DNA from: Mucilaginibacter sp.
Lineage (GTDB): Bacteria > Bacteroidota > Bacteroidia > Sphingobacteriales > Sphingobacteriaceae
Direction of reading: 5' to 3'
Assembly (NCBI RefSeq): GCF_028288105.1
Contig: NZ_JAQBOI010000033.1
Location: forward strand, 1 to 42,500
Length of the DNA stretch: 42,500 bases
Part shown: piece by piece, positions 8,048 to 16,812 of the stretch
How positions within the stretch are numbered: position 1 is the stretch's first letter
Layout of the letters: every line of letters begins with the position of its first letter
Notes under the pieces: generated by a model
Databases searched by the model: none
Told to the model about the DNA's origin: nothing
The model's input: only the letters and a program-made list of their open reading frames with translations
Translations under genes and position numbers: made by a program

Positions 8048-10438
8048 ATGACCGAAAGCATTTTTACAGAGAAAACCACCTGTTACCACTGCGGCGACGA
8101 ATGTTTAAGCACAAGCTATATTGTGGAGAATAAGAGCTTTTGCTGCCTGGGTTGCAAAAGCGTTTACAGTATACTATCAGCCAATAACCTTTGCAGCTAC
8201 TATAATTTTAACGACCACCCCGGTTTAACACGGGCGCGTACCGATAAACGTTTTGATTACCTGGACGAGCCCAGTGTAGCAAAAGAGTTTGTGGATTATA
8301 CAGATGACAACCTCACTATAGTTACCCTTTACATTCCGCACATCCATTGCAGCTCGTGCATTTGGCTGCTGGAAAAACTGAACAAGTTTAACCCCGGCAT
8401 ATTGTACAGTCGCATAGATTTCCTGAAAAAGCAGCTAAACATCAAGTACGATACCAAACAGCTAAGCCTTAAACAGCTGGTTGAGCTGCTTTTTGATATT
8501 GGGTACGAACCGCTTATCAGCCTGCAGGATGTTATCAAAAAGCAGAACCGTGTAAATACTCAAGACAACCTGGTGCAGCGCATTGCTGTTGCCGGCTTTT
8601 GTTTTGGCAATGTTATGCTGCTTAGTTTCCCGGAGTATCTGGGGTTGTCTGCTTTCGAGCAAACGTTTAAACATTTCTTTGGCTGGTTAAATATAATGTT
8701 TGCGTTACCTGTGGTTTTTTACAGCGGTCGCGAATACTTTGTCTCAGCATGGCAGAATCTCCGAAATAGGGTTTTAAATATAGATTTCCCGCTGGCCCTG
8801 GGTATAGTGGTATTATTTGCCCGTACGGTAATTGAAATACTTACCCAAACAGGTGCGGGCTTTGCCGATACCCTTTGTGGGCTGGTGTTTTTCCTGCTGG
8901 TAGGCAAGTTTGTGCAACGCAAAACCTATCATCACATTTCATTCGAACGCGATTACCGTTCATTCTTTCCGGTAGCGGTACAGGTAATAACAAATAATAT
9001 AGAAAGACCGGTACCCCTTGCCGACCTTAAAGTTGGCCAGCGGATAGTGCTGCGTCATAACGAGATCATTCCTGCAGATGCTATTTTACTAAAAGGCGAA
9101 GCCCTGATTGATTTCAGTTTTGTAACGGGCGAATCAATCCCTATTAGTAAAACGCTTGGCGAGATCATCTATGCAGGCGGGAGGCAGACGAGCGAAGCTA
9201 TCGAACTGGAAGTGGTGAAACCTGTTTCGCAAAGTTACCTTACCCAGCTTTGGAACAACGAAGCATTTACACGCCAGCAGGATAACCGGATGCAAACCTT
9301 TAATGAGCGGGTGAGCAAATATTTTACAGTGATATTATTGGCTATTGCTTTTGCTTCACTTATTTTTTGGCTGCCAACAAGCTTAAACAGGGGGCTGGCG
9401 GCTTTTACCGCGGTACTTATTGTTGCCTGCCCGTGCGCGTTGGCCTTGAGCACGCCGTTCACCATGTCGGCAGCGCTGAGCATATTTGATAAGAACTTTT
9501 TCTATTTAAAGAATACTGCAGTGGTTGAGCAAATGGCTAAAATAGATACTGTTGTTTTTGATAAAACAGGTACGATAACTACTGCAACAGAAAACGGCAT
9601 CATGCTGGTCGGGGCGTTAACAGGCCGTCAAAAGCAAATGATATACAGCGTCTGCAGCAATTCCAACCATCCTTTATCGCGCATGATATGCAGGTATTTT
9701 GGCAAAATTAAAAAGCTCCCGATTGCTTTGTATAAAGAAATGCCAGGTAAAGGAATCACTGCATTTGTAGATAATGTTGAGGTTAGGGCTGGCAGCGGAC
9801 ATTTTATGTTTGGGCAGCACGACGCCGCAGATGCGACGAAGGTGCATTTTACTATCAATGGGGAATACCTGGGGCATTTCCTGTTTAAACAAAACTACCG
9901 GGGAGGCTTACAACAAACGGTAGATAGCTTATCGACTTATCAAACATTTCTGATTTCAGGTGATAGCGATCACGAAAAGAGGGAGTTGCTGCCCGTATTT
10001 AAAACCGGCGACAGGATGGGGTTTAACCAATCGCCTCAAAAGAAGCTGGATTTTATACAATTATTGCAAAGGTTAAAAGGTAAGGTAATGATGATAGGCG
10101 ATGGACTTAACGATGCCGGTGCCCTGCGCCAAAGCGACCTGGGTATAGCCGTGACCGATAACATCAACAACTTTTCGCCTGGCTGTGATGCCATACTGGA
10201 TGGCCGGTCTTTTAATAAGTTGCCGGCTTTTTTAAAATTTTCAAAAAATACAGTTACTATAATTCATTGCTCGTTTTTGATATCGCTTGCTTATAACCTT
10301 ATTGGCCTGAGTTACGCAGTTAGTGGTAACCTGTCGCCGCTTACTGCCGCTATACTGATGCCCTTAAGCACAGCTACCATTATTTCGTTTACTACAATAG
10401 CCACGCATTTCGCCGCAAAAAGGAGGAAGCTATTATGA
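8048..10438 (+). CDS. ccoI: Copper-transporting P1B-type ATPase for cbb3 oxidase assembly
   Basis: CcoI/FixI exports copper across the inner membrane to supply the CuB site of cbb3 oxidase. The 796-aa protein starts with a zinc-ribbon-like segment (C12-x2-C15, C32-C33-x2-C36), followed by a heavy-metal domain with C101-S-S-C104. Membrane helices follow, then the CPC metal-gate motif at 461-463 (ACPCALAL), the phosphorylated Asp at 505 in DKTGTIT, SNHPLS (an HP motif of this class), and GDGLNDAGAL before the last helices. The N-terminal ribbon plus one HMA domain is the standard form in Bacteroidota cbb3 clusters. Its TGA overlaps the ccoS ATG (ATGA). It is divergent from the unknown 589-aa gene across a shared Fnr-like box. 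Confidence 0.95.
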   Translation: MTESIFTEKTTCYHCGDECLSTSYIVENKSFCCLGCKSVYSILSANNLCSYYNFNDHPGLTRARTDKRFDYLDEPSVAKEFVDYTDDNLTIVTLYIPHIHCSSCIWLLEKLNKFNPGILYSRIDFLKKQLNIKYDTKQLSLKQLVELLFDIGYEPLISLQDVIKKQNRVNTQDNLVQRIAVAGFCFGNVMLLSFPEYLGLSAFEQTFKHFFGWLNIMFALPVVFYSGREYFVSAWQNLRNRVLNIDFPLALGIVVLFARTVIEILTQTGAGFADTLCGLVFFLLVGKFVQRKTYHHISFERDYRSFFPVAVQVITNNIERPVPLADLKVGQRIVLRHNEIIPADAILLKGEALIDFSFVTGESIPISKTLGEIIYAGGRQTSEAIELEVVKPVSQSYLTQLWNNEAFTRQQDNRMQTFNERVSKYFTVILLAIAFASLIFWLPTSLNRGLAAFTAVLIVACPCALALSTPFTMSAALSIFDKNFFYLKNTAVVEQMAKIDTVVFDKTGTITTATENGIMLVGALTGRQKQMIYSVCSNSNHPLSRMICRYFGKIKKLPIALYKEMPGKGITAFVDNVEVRAGSGHFMFGQHDAADATKVHFTINGEYLGHFLFKQNYRGGLQQTVDSLSTYQTFLISGDSDHEKRELLPVFKTGDRMGFNQSPQKKLDFIQLLQRLKGKVMMIGDGLNDAGALRQSDLGIAVTDNINNFSPGCDAILDGRSFNKLPAFLKFSKNTVTIIHCSFLISLAYNLIGLSYAVSGNLSPLTAAILMPLSTATIISFTTIATHFAAKRRKLL

Positions 10439-10596
10439 GCATCATTTACTTTCTGATAGGATGCAGCGTATTGCTGGCGCTTTTGTTTTTACTAGCTTTT
10501 TTCTGGGCGCAACGCACCGGGCAAAACGATGATCTGTACACCCCATCGGTACGCATTTTATTAGACGACGAAACAGGGCCACAGGATAAAAAGTGA
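10435..10596 (+). CDS. ccoS: cbb3-type oxidase assembly protein CcoS
   Basis: A 53-aa frame whose ATG overlaps the ccoI stop by four bases. It encodes one N-terminal membrane helix (IIYFLIGCSVLLALLFLLAFFWA) followed by a short polar tail (QRTGQNDDLYTPSVRILLDD). The helix ending in FxWA, then a Q-x-DD-L-xTP-x-R-IL-x-D pattern, is characteristic of CcoS, needed for haem and copper insertion into CcoN. Placement directly after ccoI and before ccoN is the usual order. The stop codon TGA overlaps the first half-site of the Fnr-like box for ccoNO. Confidence 0.92.
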   Translation: MSIIYFLIGCSVLLALLFLLAFFWAQRTGQNDDLYTPSVRILLDDETGPQDKK

Positions 10597-10658
10597 CCGC
10601 CATCATCTTTTCACAAAACCTCCGTCATTCGTAGCCTGCAGGGCTTAAAATACTTTTA
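10594..10658 (+). promoter_or_regulatory. Fnr-like box and -7 element for the ccoNO operon
   Basis: TGACcgccATCA (10594-10605; one mismatch in the palindrome) is followed by TACTTTTA (10651-10658; one mismatch to TAnnTTTG), with centres exactly 55 bp apart. The box centre is 79.5 bp from the ccoNO ATG. The box starts in the ccoS stop codon. Confidence 0.6.
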
Positions 10659-10678
10659 CACCATATTAAACAACAATT

Positions 10679-12802
10679 ATGCAGCCCGAAAAATTTTACT
10701 ATGATAATAAGATCGTAAGGAATTTTGGTATTGCCACCATTGTATGGGGCATTATCGGAATGACGGTTGGCCTTATTGCCGCAATCCAGTTATTTAAGCC
10801 TGCCATGAATATGGGCAACCAGTACACCACGTTTGGCCGTATCCGGCCGTTACATACCAACGCGGTGATATTTGCTTTTGTGGGTAACGCCATATTCATG
10901 GGTGTTTACTATTCGTTACAGCGCCTGTTAAAGGCTCGTATGTTCAGCAATTTTTTAAGTAATGTGCATTTCTGGGGATGGCAGCTTATTATAGTATCAG
11001 CCGTGATAACGCTGCCCTTGGGTTTTACCTCATCGCATGAATATGCCGAACTGGAATGGCCTATTGATATTGCTATTACCATTATATGGGTTGTATTTGG
11101 TATCAATATGTTCGGCACTATATTTAAACGCCGGGAACGCCATCTGTATGTAGCTATCTGGTTTTATATAGCCACGTTCGTTACTATTGCAGTGCTACAT
11201 ATTGTAAACTCTTTTGAGCTACCGGTATCTGCATTTAAAAGCTATATGGTTTATGCCGGTGTGCAGGATGCATTGGTGCAATGGTGGTACGGGCACAACG
11301 CGGTCGCGTTTTTCCTGACCACGCCATACCTGGGTATGATGTATTACTTTTTACCCAAGATGGCTAATCGGCCTATCTATTCATATAAGCTGAGTATCCT
11401 GCACTTTTGGGCACTGATATTTATTTATATATGGGCAGGGCCGCACCACTTGTTATACACCACTTTGCCAAGCTGGGCACAATCATTAGGTATAGTATTT
11501 TCTATTATGTTGATAGCACCAAGCTGGGGTGGGATGATCAATGGTTTGCTAACCCTGCGCGGTGCATGGGATAAAGTACGCGATGACGTAGTGCTTAAAT
11601 TTATGGTGGTAGGCTTAACCGCTTATGGTATGGCAACCTTTGAAGGGCCGATGCTATCGTTTAAACAGATAAACGGCCTTGCTCACTTTACCGATTGGAT
11701 AGTAGCACACGTACACGTTGGTGCCCTGGGATGGAACGGGTTTTTAACCTTTGCCATTTTGTATTGGGTATTGCCGCGCATTTATAAAACACAACTCTAC
11801 TCAAAAAAGATGGCGGCCTTCCACTTTTGGATCGGCACGCTGGGTATCCTGTTTTATGCTATCCCTATGTACTGGGCAGGTTTTACCCAGGGATTGATGC
11901 TTAAGGAATTTACACCCGAAGGTATACTGAAGTATCCTAACTTTTTGGAAACCACACTTCGCATCATTCCTATGCACGTAATGCGATCAATAGGCGGCAC
12001 ATTTTATTTGCTGGGTGTAATTGTGATGGCCTATAACCTGGCCCGCACCATGATGCAAGGTAAGCTGGTAGCCAATGAAGCTGCCGAATCTATGCCGTTA
12101 GAGCCGGTAAACGAGGTTACTGATGGCGGCTGGCACCGTAAACTGGAACGCAGGCCTATACAGTTAATGGTTGCCGCACTAATTGTGATCTTAATAGGCA
12201 CAGTGATCGAATTAATGCCAACCATGACCATCTCATCAAACGTGCCCACTATAGCCAGCGTAAAACCCTATACACCGCTTGAGTTGCAGGGCAGGGATAT
12301 ATACATCCGTGAAGGTTGCTCTAATTGTCACTCGCAAACGGTGAGACCATTCCGTTCAGAGACCGAGCGTTACGGCGAGTACAGCAAAGCCGGCGAGTTT
12401 GTGTACGACCATCCTTTCCTTTGGGGATCTAAACGTACCGGGCCCGATCTGGCGCGCGAAGGACAGAAATATGGCAACGCCTGGCACTATAACCACATGA
12501 TGGATCCGAGGCTGATGTCGCCCGGTAGCATCATGCCAAATTACGATTGGCTGCTCACCCAAACATTAGATACAACAACAACCGGTACTAAAATAAATGC
12601 CATGCGTACGTTGGGGGTGCCTTATGCACCAGGATATGAAAACAAAGCCAATGCCGACCTAAATAAACAGGCGCAAGAAATTGCAGAAAACCTGGGCAAG
12701 GATAAAATCAAGGTGAAAAATGATAAAGAGATCATCGCCATTATAGCTTACCTGCAAAGGTTAGGTACGGATGTTAAAGCTAATAAAACCGCCAATAAAT
12801 AA
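10679..12802 (+). CDS. ccoNO: cbb3-type cytochrome c oxidase subunits I and II fused (CcoNO)
   Basis: The 707-aa protein combines the catalytic haem b/haem b3-CuB subunit with the monohaem cytochrome c subunit of the high-affinity terminal oxidase, a fusion usual in Bacteroidota. Residues 1 to about 470 are CcoN: TFGRIRPLHTNAVIFAF carries a haem-ligand His, VQWWYGHNAVAFFLTTPYLG the CuB/His region, and ahead come GPHHLLYTTLP and IVAHVHVGALGWNG. A membrane anchor around 495-515 then leads into CcoO, with the covalent haem site C547-S-N-C550-H551, PFRSETERYGEYS and GPDLAREG, and the axial-Met region RLMSPGSIMPNYDWLL. It heads the ccoNO-Q-P-G-fixH operon and carries its own Fnr-like promoter. Acts in the inner membrane, reducing O2 to water at low oxygen. 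Confidence 0.97.
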   Translation: MQPEKFYYDNKIVRNFGIATIVWGIIGMTVGLIAAIQLFKPAMNMGNQYTTFGRIRPLHTNAVIFAFVGNAIFMGVYYSLQRLLKARMFSNFLSNVHFWGWQLIIVSAVITLPLGFTSSHEYAELEWPIDIAITIIWVVFGINMFGTIFKRRERHLYVAIWFYIATFVTIAVLHIVNSFELPVSAFKSYMVYAGVQDALVQWWYGHNAVAFFLTTPYLGMMYYFLPKMANRPIYSYKLSILHFWALIFIYIWAGPHHLLYTTLPSWAQSLGIVFSIMLIAPSWGGMINGLLTLRGAWDKVRDDVVLKFMVVGLTAYGMATFEGPMLSFKQINGLAHFTDWIVAHVHVGALGWNGFLTFAILYWVLPRIYKTQLYSKKMAAFHFWIGTLGILFYAIPMYWAGFTQGLMLKEFTPEGILKYPNFLETTLRIIPMHVMRSIGGTFYLLGVIVMAYNLARTMMQGKLVANEAAESMPLEPVNEVTDGGWHRKLERRPIQLMVAALIVILIGTVIELMPTMTISSNVPTIASVKPYTPLELQGRDIYIREGCSNCHSQTVRPFRSETERYGEYSKAGEFVYDHPFLWGSKRTGPDLAREGQKYGNAWHYNHMMDPRLMSPGSIMPNYDWLLTQTLDTTTTGTKINAMRTLGVPYAPGYENKANADLNKQAQEIAENLGKDKIKVKNDKEIIAIIAYLQRLGTDVKANKTANK

Positions 12803-12810
12803 TTAAAACC

Positions 12811-13002
12811 ATGTTTAAACAATTCACCGAGAACATAAGCGGGCACCAGGTTTATCTGCTTAGTTCACTGGGTATATTCCTTGTGTTTTTTATCGTAGTC
12901 ACTGTTATTTTATTGCGGTTAGGCAAAAACCATGTAGACCATATGAGCGAACTGCCGCTAAGTGATAACGAGATCGATCCATCTAAAAATGTAGTGCAAT
13001 GA
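12811..13002 (+). CDS. ccoQ: cbb3-type oxidase small subunit CcoQ
   Basis: 63 residues with a single membrane helix (VYLLSSLGIFLVFFIVVTVILLR) and a short cytoplasmic tail containing HVDHMSELPLSD, a CcoQ/FixQ-like ending in Bacteroidota. CcoQ stabilises the oxidase complex. It lies 8 bp after ccoNO, and its TGA overlaps the ccoP ATG by four bases (ATGA), so the order N/O-Q-P is intact. Confidence 0.85.
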   Translation: MFKQFTENISGHQVYLLSSLGIFLVFFIVVTVILLRLGKNHVDHMSELPLSDNEIDPSKNVVQ

Positions 13003-13883
13003 AGAAGTGTTTTTTTATCATAACAAGTGTATTGGCAACACAACAAGGTTTTGCGCAGAGCGATAGTATGGTATCAGATGAGCTGAAGAACTACATAGGC
13101 TACGGGGCTATAATAACCATGTTACTGCTGTTTTTGGCTGCGATGCTGGTTTTGTTACGCACTTTTAAAGTGCTTATCCGGGTGAGCCTGAAATCGCAGG
13201 GCTATACCAACCAGCAGATAGAAGCAGAACTGCAGCCGGCAAAAAAAGAAAAGAAACCCAAAGGCGAGGTATGGAACAAGTTGTTATCCTTAAAGCCATT
13301 ATCAGAAGAAAAAAGCCTGTTGATAGCGCACGAGTATGATGGCATACAGGAGCTGAATAACCCAACCCCGGCCTGGTTCATGGTGCTGTTTTACTCCACC
13401 ATTATATTCGCTGTTGGCTATTTGATGGTTTATCATGTGTTTGATATTGGCCAGTTGCAGGATGCCGAGTACAATACAGAAGTAGCACAGGCCGAAGTCG
13501 CCAAAAAAATCTATCTGAGCAAAGCCGCTAACCGGGTTGATGAAAATACGGTAAAGGTGGTAACTGATCCCGCCATGCTGGCCGAAGGTAAAGCTACATT
13601 TAAGTCAACTTGTGCGCCTTGCCATGGCGATAACGCACAAGGTGTTGTTGGCCCCAACCTAACCGATGAGTATTGGCTGCATGGTAGCAAGATCAATGAT
13701 ATCTTTAAAACTATTAAATATGGTGTGCAGGCTAAAGGCATGCCAAACTGGGAAAAACAGCTTTCGCCCAAGCAAATAGCCGATGTATCTAATTACATCT
13801 TATCGCTGCAGGGCACGCATCCGGCAGGTGCTAAAGAACCTCAGGGCGACAAAGAGACTACCGAAAAATTAGCCTTAAATTAA
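12999..13883 (+). CDS. ccoP: cbb3-type oxidase cytochrome c subunit III (CcoP)
   Basis: The 294-aa protein has an N-terminal hydrophobic segment that looks like a signal/anchor (ITSVLATQQGFAQ), a membrane helix (IITMLLLFLAAMLVLL) and a second helix (WFMVLFYSTIIFAVGYLMVYHVF). A cytochrome c domain follows, with one haem site C205-A-P-C208-H209 and the axial Met in KGMPNWEKQLSP. Proteobacterial CcoP carries two haems; the single-haem, longer N-terminal form here is the one I know from Bacteroidota. It passes electrons to CcoNO. Its stop overlaps the start of ccoG. Confidence 0.93.
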   Translation: MKKCFFIITSVLATQQGFAQSDSMVSDELKNYIGYGAIITMLLLFLAAMLVLLRTFKVLIRVSLKSQGYTNQQIEAELQPAKKEKKPKGEVWNKLLSLKPLSEEKSLLIAHEYDGIQELNNPTPAWFMVLFYSTIIFAVGYLMVYHVFDIGQLQDAEYNTEVAQAEVAKKIYLSKAANRVDENTVKVVTDPAMLAEGKATFKSTCAPCHGDNAQGVVGPNLTDEYWLHGSKINDIFKTIKYGVQAKGMPNWEKQLSPKQIADVSNYILSLQGTHPAGAKEPQGDKETTEKLALN

Positions 13884-15259
13884 TGATGATGGATGCAGCG
13901 ATAGAGGGTGTAGCGGAAGAGAAGAGGCGGTGGCTGTATCCTGCTTTACGAAAAGGGAAGTTGTACAAATGGCGGTCGGCCATTAGCTATGTGTACCTGC
14001 TTTTCTTTTTCGCAGGGCCATTTTTAAGGATCGGCGGGCAATCCCTTTTACTGCTCAATGTTATCGAACGAAAGTTTGTGATATTGGGGCAGGTATTTTG
14101 GCCACAGGATATTTTCCTGTTTGTAATAGCAACGCTGGTGTTTGTTGTTTTTGTAACACTTTTTACCATAACCTTCGGCCGGGTATTTTGCGGATGGATA
14201 TGCCCTCAAACCATATTTATGGAATTGGTTTTCCGCAAGATAGAGATGTGGGTAGAGGGCGACGCCAACAAACGCCGTAAACTGGATGCGGGCGAATGGA
14301 CAAACGAAAAGGTTTTAAAGAAAGGGGTAAAGCATTTTATCTTCATCCTGCTATCCTTCTTAATAGCTAATACCTTTCTGGCTTACGTTATTGGTAGCGA
14401 AAGCCTAATTAATATCATTACCCAACCGGTTACGGCCCATATTGTGGGCTTTATTAGTATCTGGGTATTTACGGCGATTTTTTACCTGGTGTACAGCCAG
14501 GTACGCGAATTGGTTTGTACGGTAATATGCCCATACGGTCGTTTGCAAGGTGTTTTGATAGATAAGGATACCGTTGTGGTTGCCTATAATGATGTTAGAG
14601 GCGAGCCACGCGGTAAGCTAAAGAAAGATGCAGACCAAACTTTAAAAGGCGATTGCGTGGATTGTGACCTTTGCGTTGCGGTTTGCCCTACCGGGATAGA
14701 TATCAGGAAAGGCACCCAGTTAGAATGCATTAACTGCACAGCTTGTATTGATGCTTGTAACTACGTAATGGACAAGATAAACAAGCCTTTAAACCTGATA
14801 GGTTATTACTCGGAGAACATGATAACGAATAACCAAAAGCCATCTTTTACCTGGCGGATGGCGGGTTACAGCACGATTATGGTATTGTTGATGGTTATTT
14901 TAAGCTATTTTATATTTAGCCGCAGCGATGTAGACATAACCATAATGCGCAGCGCAGGTATGCTTTACCAGGAACAGCCGGGCAGTTACATTAGCAATAT
15001 TTATAACGCCGAGATCATTAATAAATCGAACGAAACAAAAACGATAATCATTAAGGCAACCGACCCGGCCATTAAGATAAAATACATCCAGTCGCCGGGG
15101 GCTATTGAAAAGGGCGGGTCGGTAAAAGTGGTATTTTTTGTGATGATGCCCGCGGCTTCTATCCATGCGCCAAAAACAACTGTCAAACTACAGTTGCTAA
15201 GCGAGAATAAAGTGCTCGAAACCGAAAGTACATCATTTATAGGACCAATAAACAATTAA
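13883..15259 (+). CDS. ccoG: cbb3 oxidase accessory protein CcoG (polyferredoxin type)
   Basis: The 458-aa membrane protein has several helices in its first 230 residues, including FGRVFCGWICPQTIFMELVFRKIE and CTVICPYGRLQG. A 2x[4Fe-4S] ferredoxin module comes next (CVDCDLCVAVCPTGIDIR, then ECINCTACIDACNYVM). After a further helix there is a C-terminal immunoglobulin-like domain (NIYNAEIINKSNE... to the end). This is the domain order of CcoG/RdxA/FixG, a Cu(II) reductase in oxidase biogenesis. ATG at 13883 shares one base with the ccoP TAA; two further ATGs follow in frame (13886, 13889 region), so the start is uncertain by a codon or two. Confidence 0.95.
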   Translation: MMMDAAIEGVAEEKRRWLYPALRKGKLYKWRSAISYVYLLFFFAGPFLRIGGQSLLLLNVIERKFVILGQVFWPQDIFLFVIATLVFVVFVTLFTITFGRVFCGWICPQTIFMELVFRKIEMWVEGDANKRRKLDAGEWTNEKVLKKGVKHFIFILLSFLIANTFLAYVIGSESLINIITQPVTAHIVGFISIWVFTAIFYLVYSQVRELVCTVICPYGRLQGVLIDKDTVVVAYNDVRGEPRGKLKKDADQTLKGDCVDCDLCVAVCPTGIDIRKGTQLECINCTACIDACNYVMDKINKPLNLIGYYSENMITNNQKPSFTWRMAGYSTIMVLLMVILSYFIFSRSDVDITIMRSAGMLYQEQPGSYISNIYNAEIINKSNETKTIIIKATDPAIKIKYIQSPGAIEKGGSVKVVFFVMMPAASIHAPKTTVKLQLLSENKVLETESTSFIGPINN

Positions 15260-15263
15260 CGAT

Positions 15264-15692
15264 ATGAACTGGGGAAAAGGATTAGTTATAGTGATGCTGC
15301 TTTTTATAGGGTTCATTGTTAGCATGAGTTGTTATATGTTTAGCATGCCCGCGGATGATTACGACCATGAGTATTACGAGAAAGGCCTGAATTTTAATCA
15401 GGACTATGCAAAAGAAAAACAGGTGGTAACCGACAAGGCGCAGCCTGTAGTAAAGCAGGTAAATGGTGAAGTGTCTATGGAATTTAAACTGCCCGCTATC
15501 GGTACAATAAAGCTGATTAACCCTTTAGGTAAAAGTAAAGACCTGATGTTCCCGTTAAACACAAATACCGGAACTCAGGCAAGTATACCCTTAAATAGGT
15601 TAACTACCGGGCGTTGGAGCATACGGATAGATTGGAAGAGCGGCAATAAAGGCTATTTATATCAACAGGATCTCTACATCAATGGGAAATAA
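15264..15692 (+). CDS. fixH: FixH family protein (CcoH)
   Basis: 142 residues: an N-terminal membrane helix (GLVIVMLLFIGFIVSMSCYMFS), then the signature DDYDHEYYEKGLNFNQDYAKE typical of FixH, then a periplasmic beta-domain ending IPLNRLTTGRWSIRIDWKSGNKGYLYQQDLYI. FixH/CcoH helps mature cbb3 oxidase. It follows ccoG by 4 bp and overlaps the next gene by 11 bp. Its C-terminal pattern is repeated in the separate 80-aa protein at 867-1109. Confidence 0.92.
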   Translation: MNWGKGLVIVMLLFIGFIVSMSCYMFSMPADDYDHEYYEKGLNFNQDYAKEKQVVTDKAQPVVKQVNGEVSMEFKLPAIGTIKLINPLGKSKDLMFPLNTNTGTQASIPLNRLTTGRWSIRIDWKSGNKGYLYQQDLYINGK

Positions 15693-16365
15693 TCAGGTCG
15701 CTTTTTTAATAGGCCTTTTTGGCAGCGTGCATTGTGTAGGCATGTGCGGGCCATTGGCTTTTAGTATCCCCTCTAACCGGAAATATGCGTGGTCGTTAGT
15801 TACCGATAAGCTTTTGTACAACTTTGGGCGGGTGATAACATACTCTTGCCTGGGGCTGCTTTTGGGTTACCTCGGCAAGCTGTTCTGGCTATCGGGCATG
15901 CAGCAAATTGTAAGCATACTGAGTGGTATATTTATTATAGGCCTTGGTATCATTAGATTGGTCCGCTTTAAAAATAAAGGAGGAAACAGTGTTTATTTCC
16001 CGTGGTTTTACAAGATGATCAATCTGGCCATAAAACATAAGGCCGGCCATCTGGTGCTGGGGATGCTTAACGGATTTCTGCCGTGTGGTTTTGTATATGT
16101 GGCACTTTTTGGAGCCTTAAATACCACATCGCCGGCGGATGCGGCGGTTTTCATGTTCTGGTTTGGTATGGGTACTTTCCCCCTGATGTTTATCGCTACC
16201 CTTTGTTTTGGTTTTTTAAAGCCTTTAATACGCCGCCGCATTAATGTGGCCATGCCTTACCTGATGGTATGCCTCGGCTTTTGGTTTATTATTCGTGGCT
16301 CGGGCCTAAATATCCCATATTTAAGCCCGTTAGTAAAAAAGATCGGTGTTAGCGTTTGCCAGTAA
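15682..16365 (+). CDS. TauE/SafE-like (DsbD_2) membrane protein of the cco operon
   Basis: The 227-aa polytopic protein begins with AFLIGLFGSVHCVGMCGPLAFSIP, the H-C-x-G-M-C-G-P motif that defines the sulfite-exporter TauE/SafE-like, DsbD-related family attached to fix/cco operons. A second motif, GMLNGFLPCGFVYVAL, carries the matching P-C-G in the fourth or fifth helix. Proteins of this group next to ccoGHIS are thought to move copper or reductant for oxidase assembly; the exact substrate is not settled. It overlaps fixH by 11 bp and closes the operon. Confidence 0.85.
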   Translation: MGNNQVAFLIGLFGSVHCVGMCGPLAFSIPSNRKYAWSLVTDKLLYNFGRVITYSCLGLLLGYLGKLFWLSGMQQIVSILSGIFIIGLGIIRLVRFKNKGGNSVYFPWFYKMINLAIKHKAGHLVLGMLNGFLPCGFVYVALFGALNTTSPADAAVFMFWFGMGTFPLMFIATLCFGFLKPLIRRRINVAMPYLMVCLGFWFIIRGSGLNIPYLSPLVKKIGVSVCQ

Positions 16366-16379
16366 CGCTTTAAAGAATG

Positions 16380-16444
16380 TGACCAGCATCATATTAGTGA
16401 TGTTTTAATATCATTCGTTAGCAGTGGCTGATACCGCACTTTTG
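16380..16444 (+). promoter_or_regulatory. Fnr-like box and -7 element for the 114-aa gene and adhP
   Basis: TGACcagcATCA (16380-16391) is followed by CACTTTTG (16437-16444; matches xAnnTTTG), with centres exactly 55 bp apart. The box centre is 79.5 bp from the ATG at 16465, as at ccoNO. The alcohol dehydrogenase gene 3 bp downstream has no box of its own and is probably read from this promoter. Confidence 0.6.
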
Positions 16445-16464
16445 TCATAATAAAAATCAATATT

Positions 16465-16809
16465 ATGGCAACTTTAACAAATACCGCAGCTCAATGGAGC
16501 GAAGTTTCTTTAACTAATAACAACGATAGTTTCCTGACCAAACTTACTGCCTGGGCCGATAAGCAAGCCCCTAACCGTACACTTTGGTTTATGGTATCAT
16601 TGATAGCCCAGGGCGTATTGTTTCTGCCGGTTCCTGCTGTTTTGCTTTATTATTTTGATGCGCCACTCGCTGTGCTGGCAGTTACATTGGGTCTTTTCTT
16701 TTCTAATATTATTGCAGGTATGGGTGGCGCAGGCATCCGTGTAATGCTTGGCTTTTTTGCTTTTAGCATCCTTGCACATTTATTAATGATACTTGTATTT
16801 ACCCTATAA
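16465..16809 (+). CDS. Unknown 114-aa membrane protein
   Basis: The first 45 residues are polar (MATLTNTAAQWSEVSLTNNN... WADKQAPNRT), followed by about three hydrophobic segments (LWFMVSLIAQGVLFLPVPAVLLYYF, LAVLAVTLGLFFSNIIAGM, VMLGFFAFSILAHLLMILVFTL) with a Gly-rich turn AGMGGAGIR between the last two. I do not recognise a family. It sits 3 bp before adhP and behind an Fnr-like promoter, so it is probably co-expressed with the alcohol dehydrogenase under low oxygen. Confidence 0.75.
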   Translation: MATLTNTAAQWSEVSLTNNNDSFLTKLTAWADKQAPNRTLWFMVSLIAQGVLFLPVPAVLLYYFDAPLAVLAVTLGLFFSNIIAGMGGAGIRVMLGFFAFSILAHLLMILVFTL

Positions 16810-16812
16810 ATT

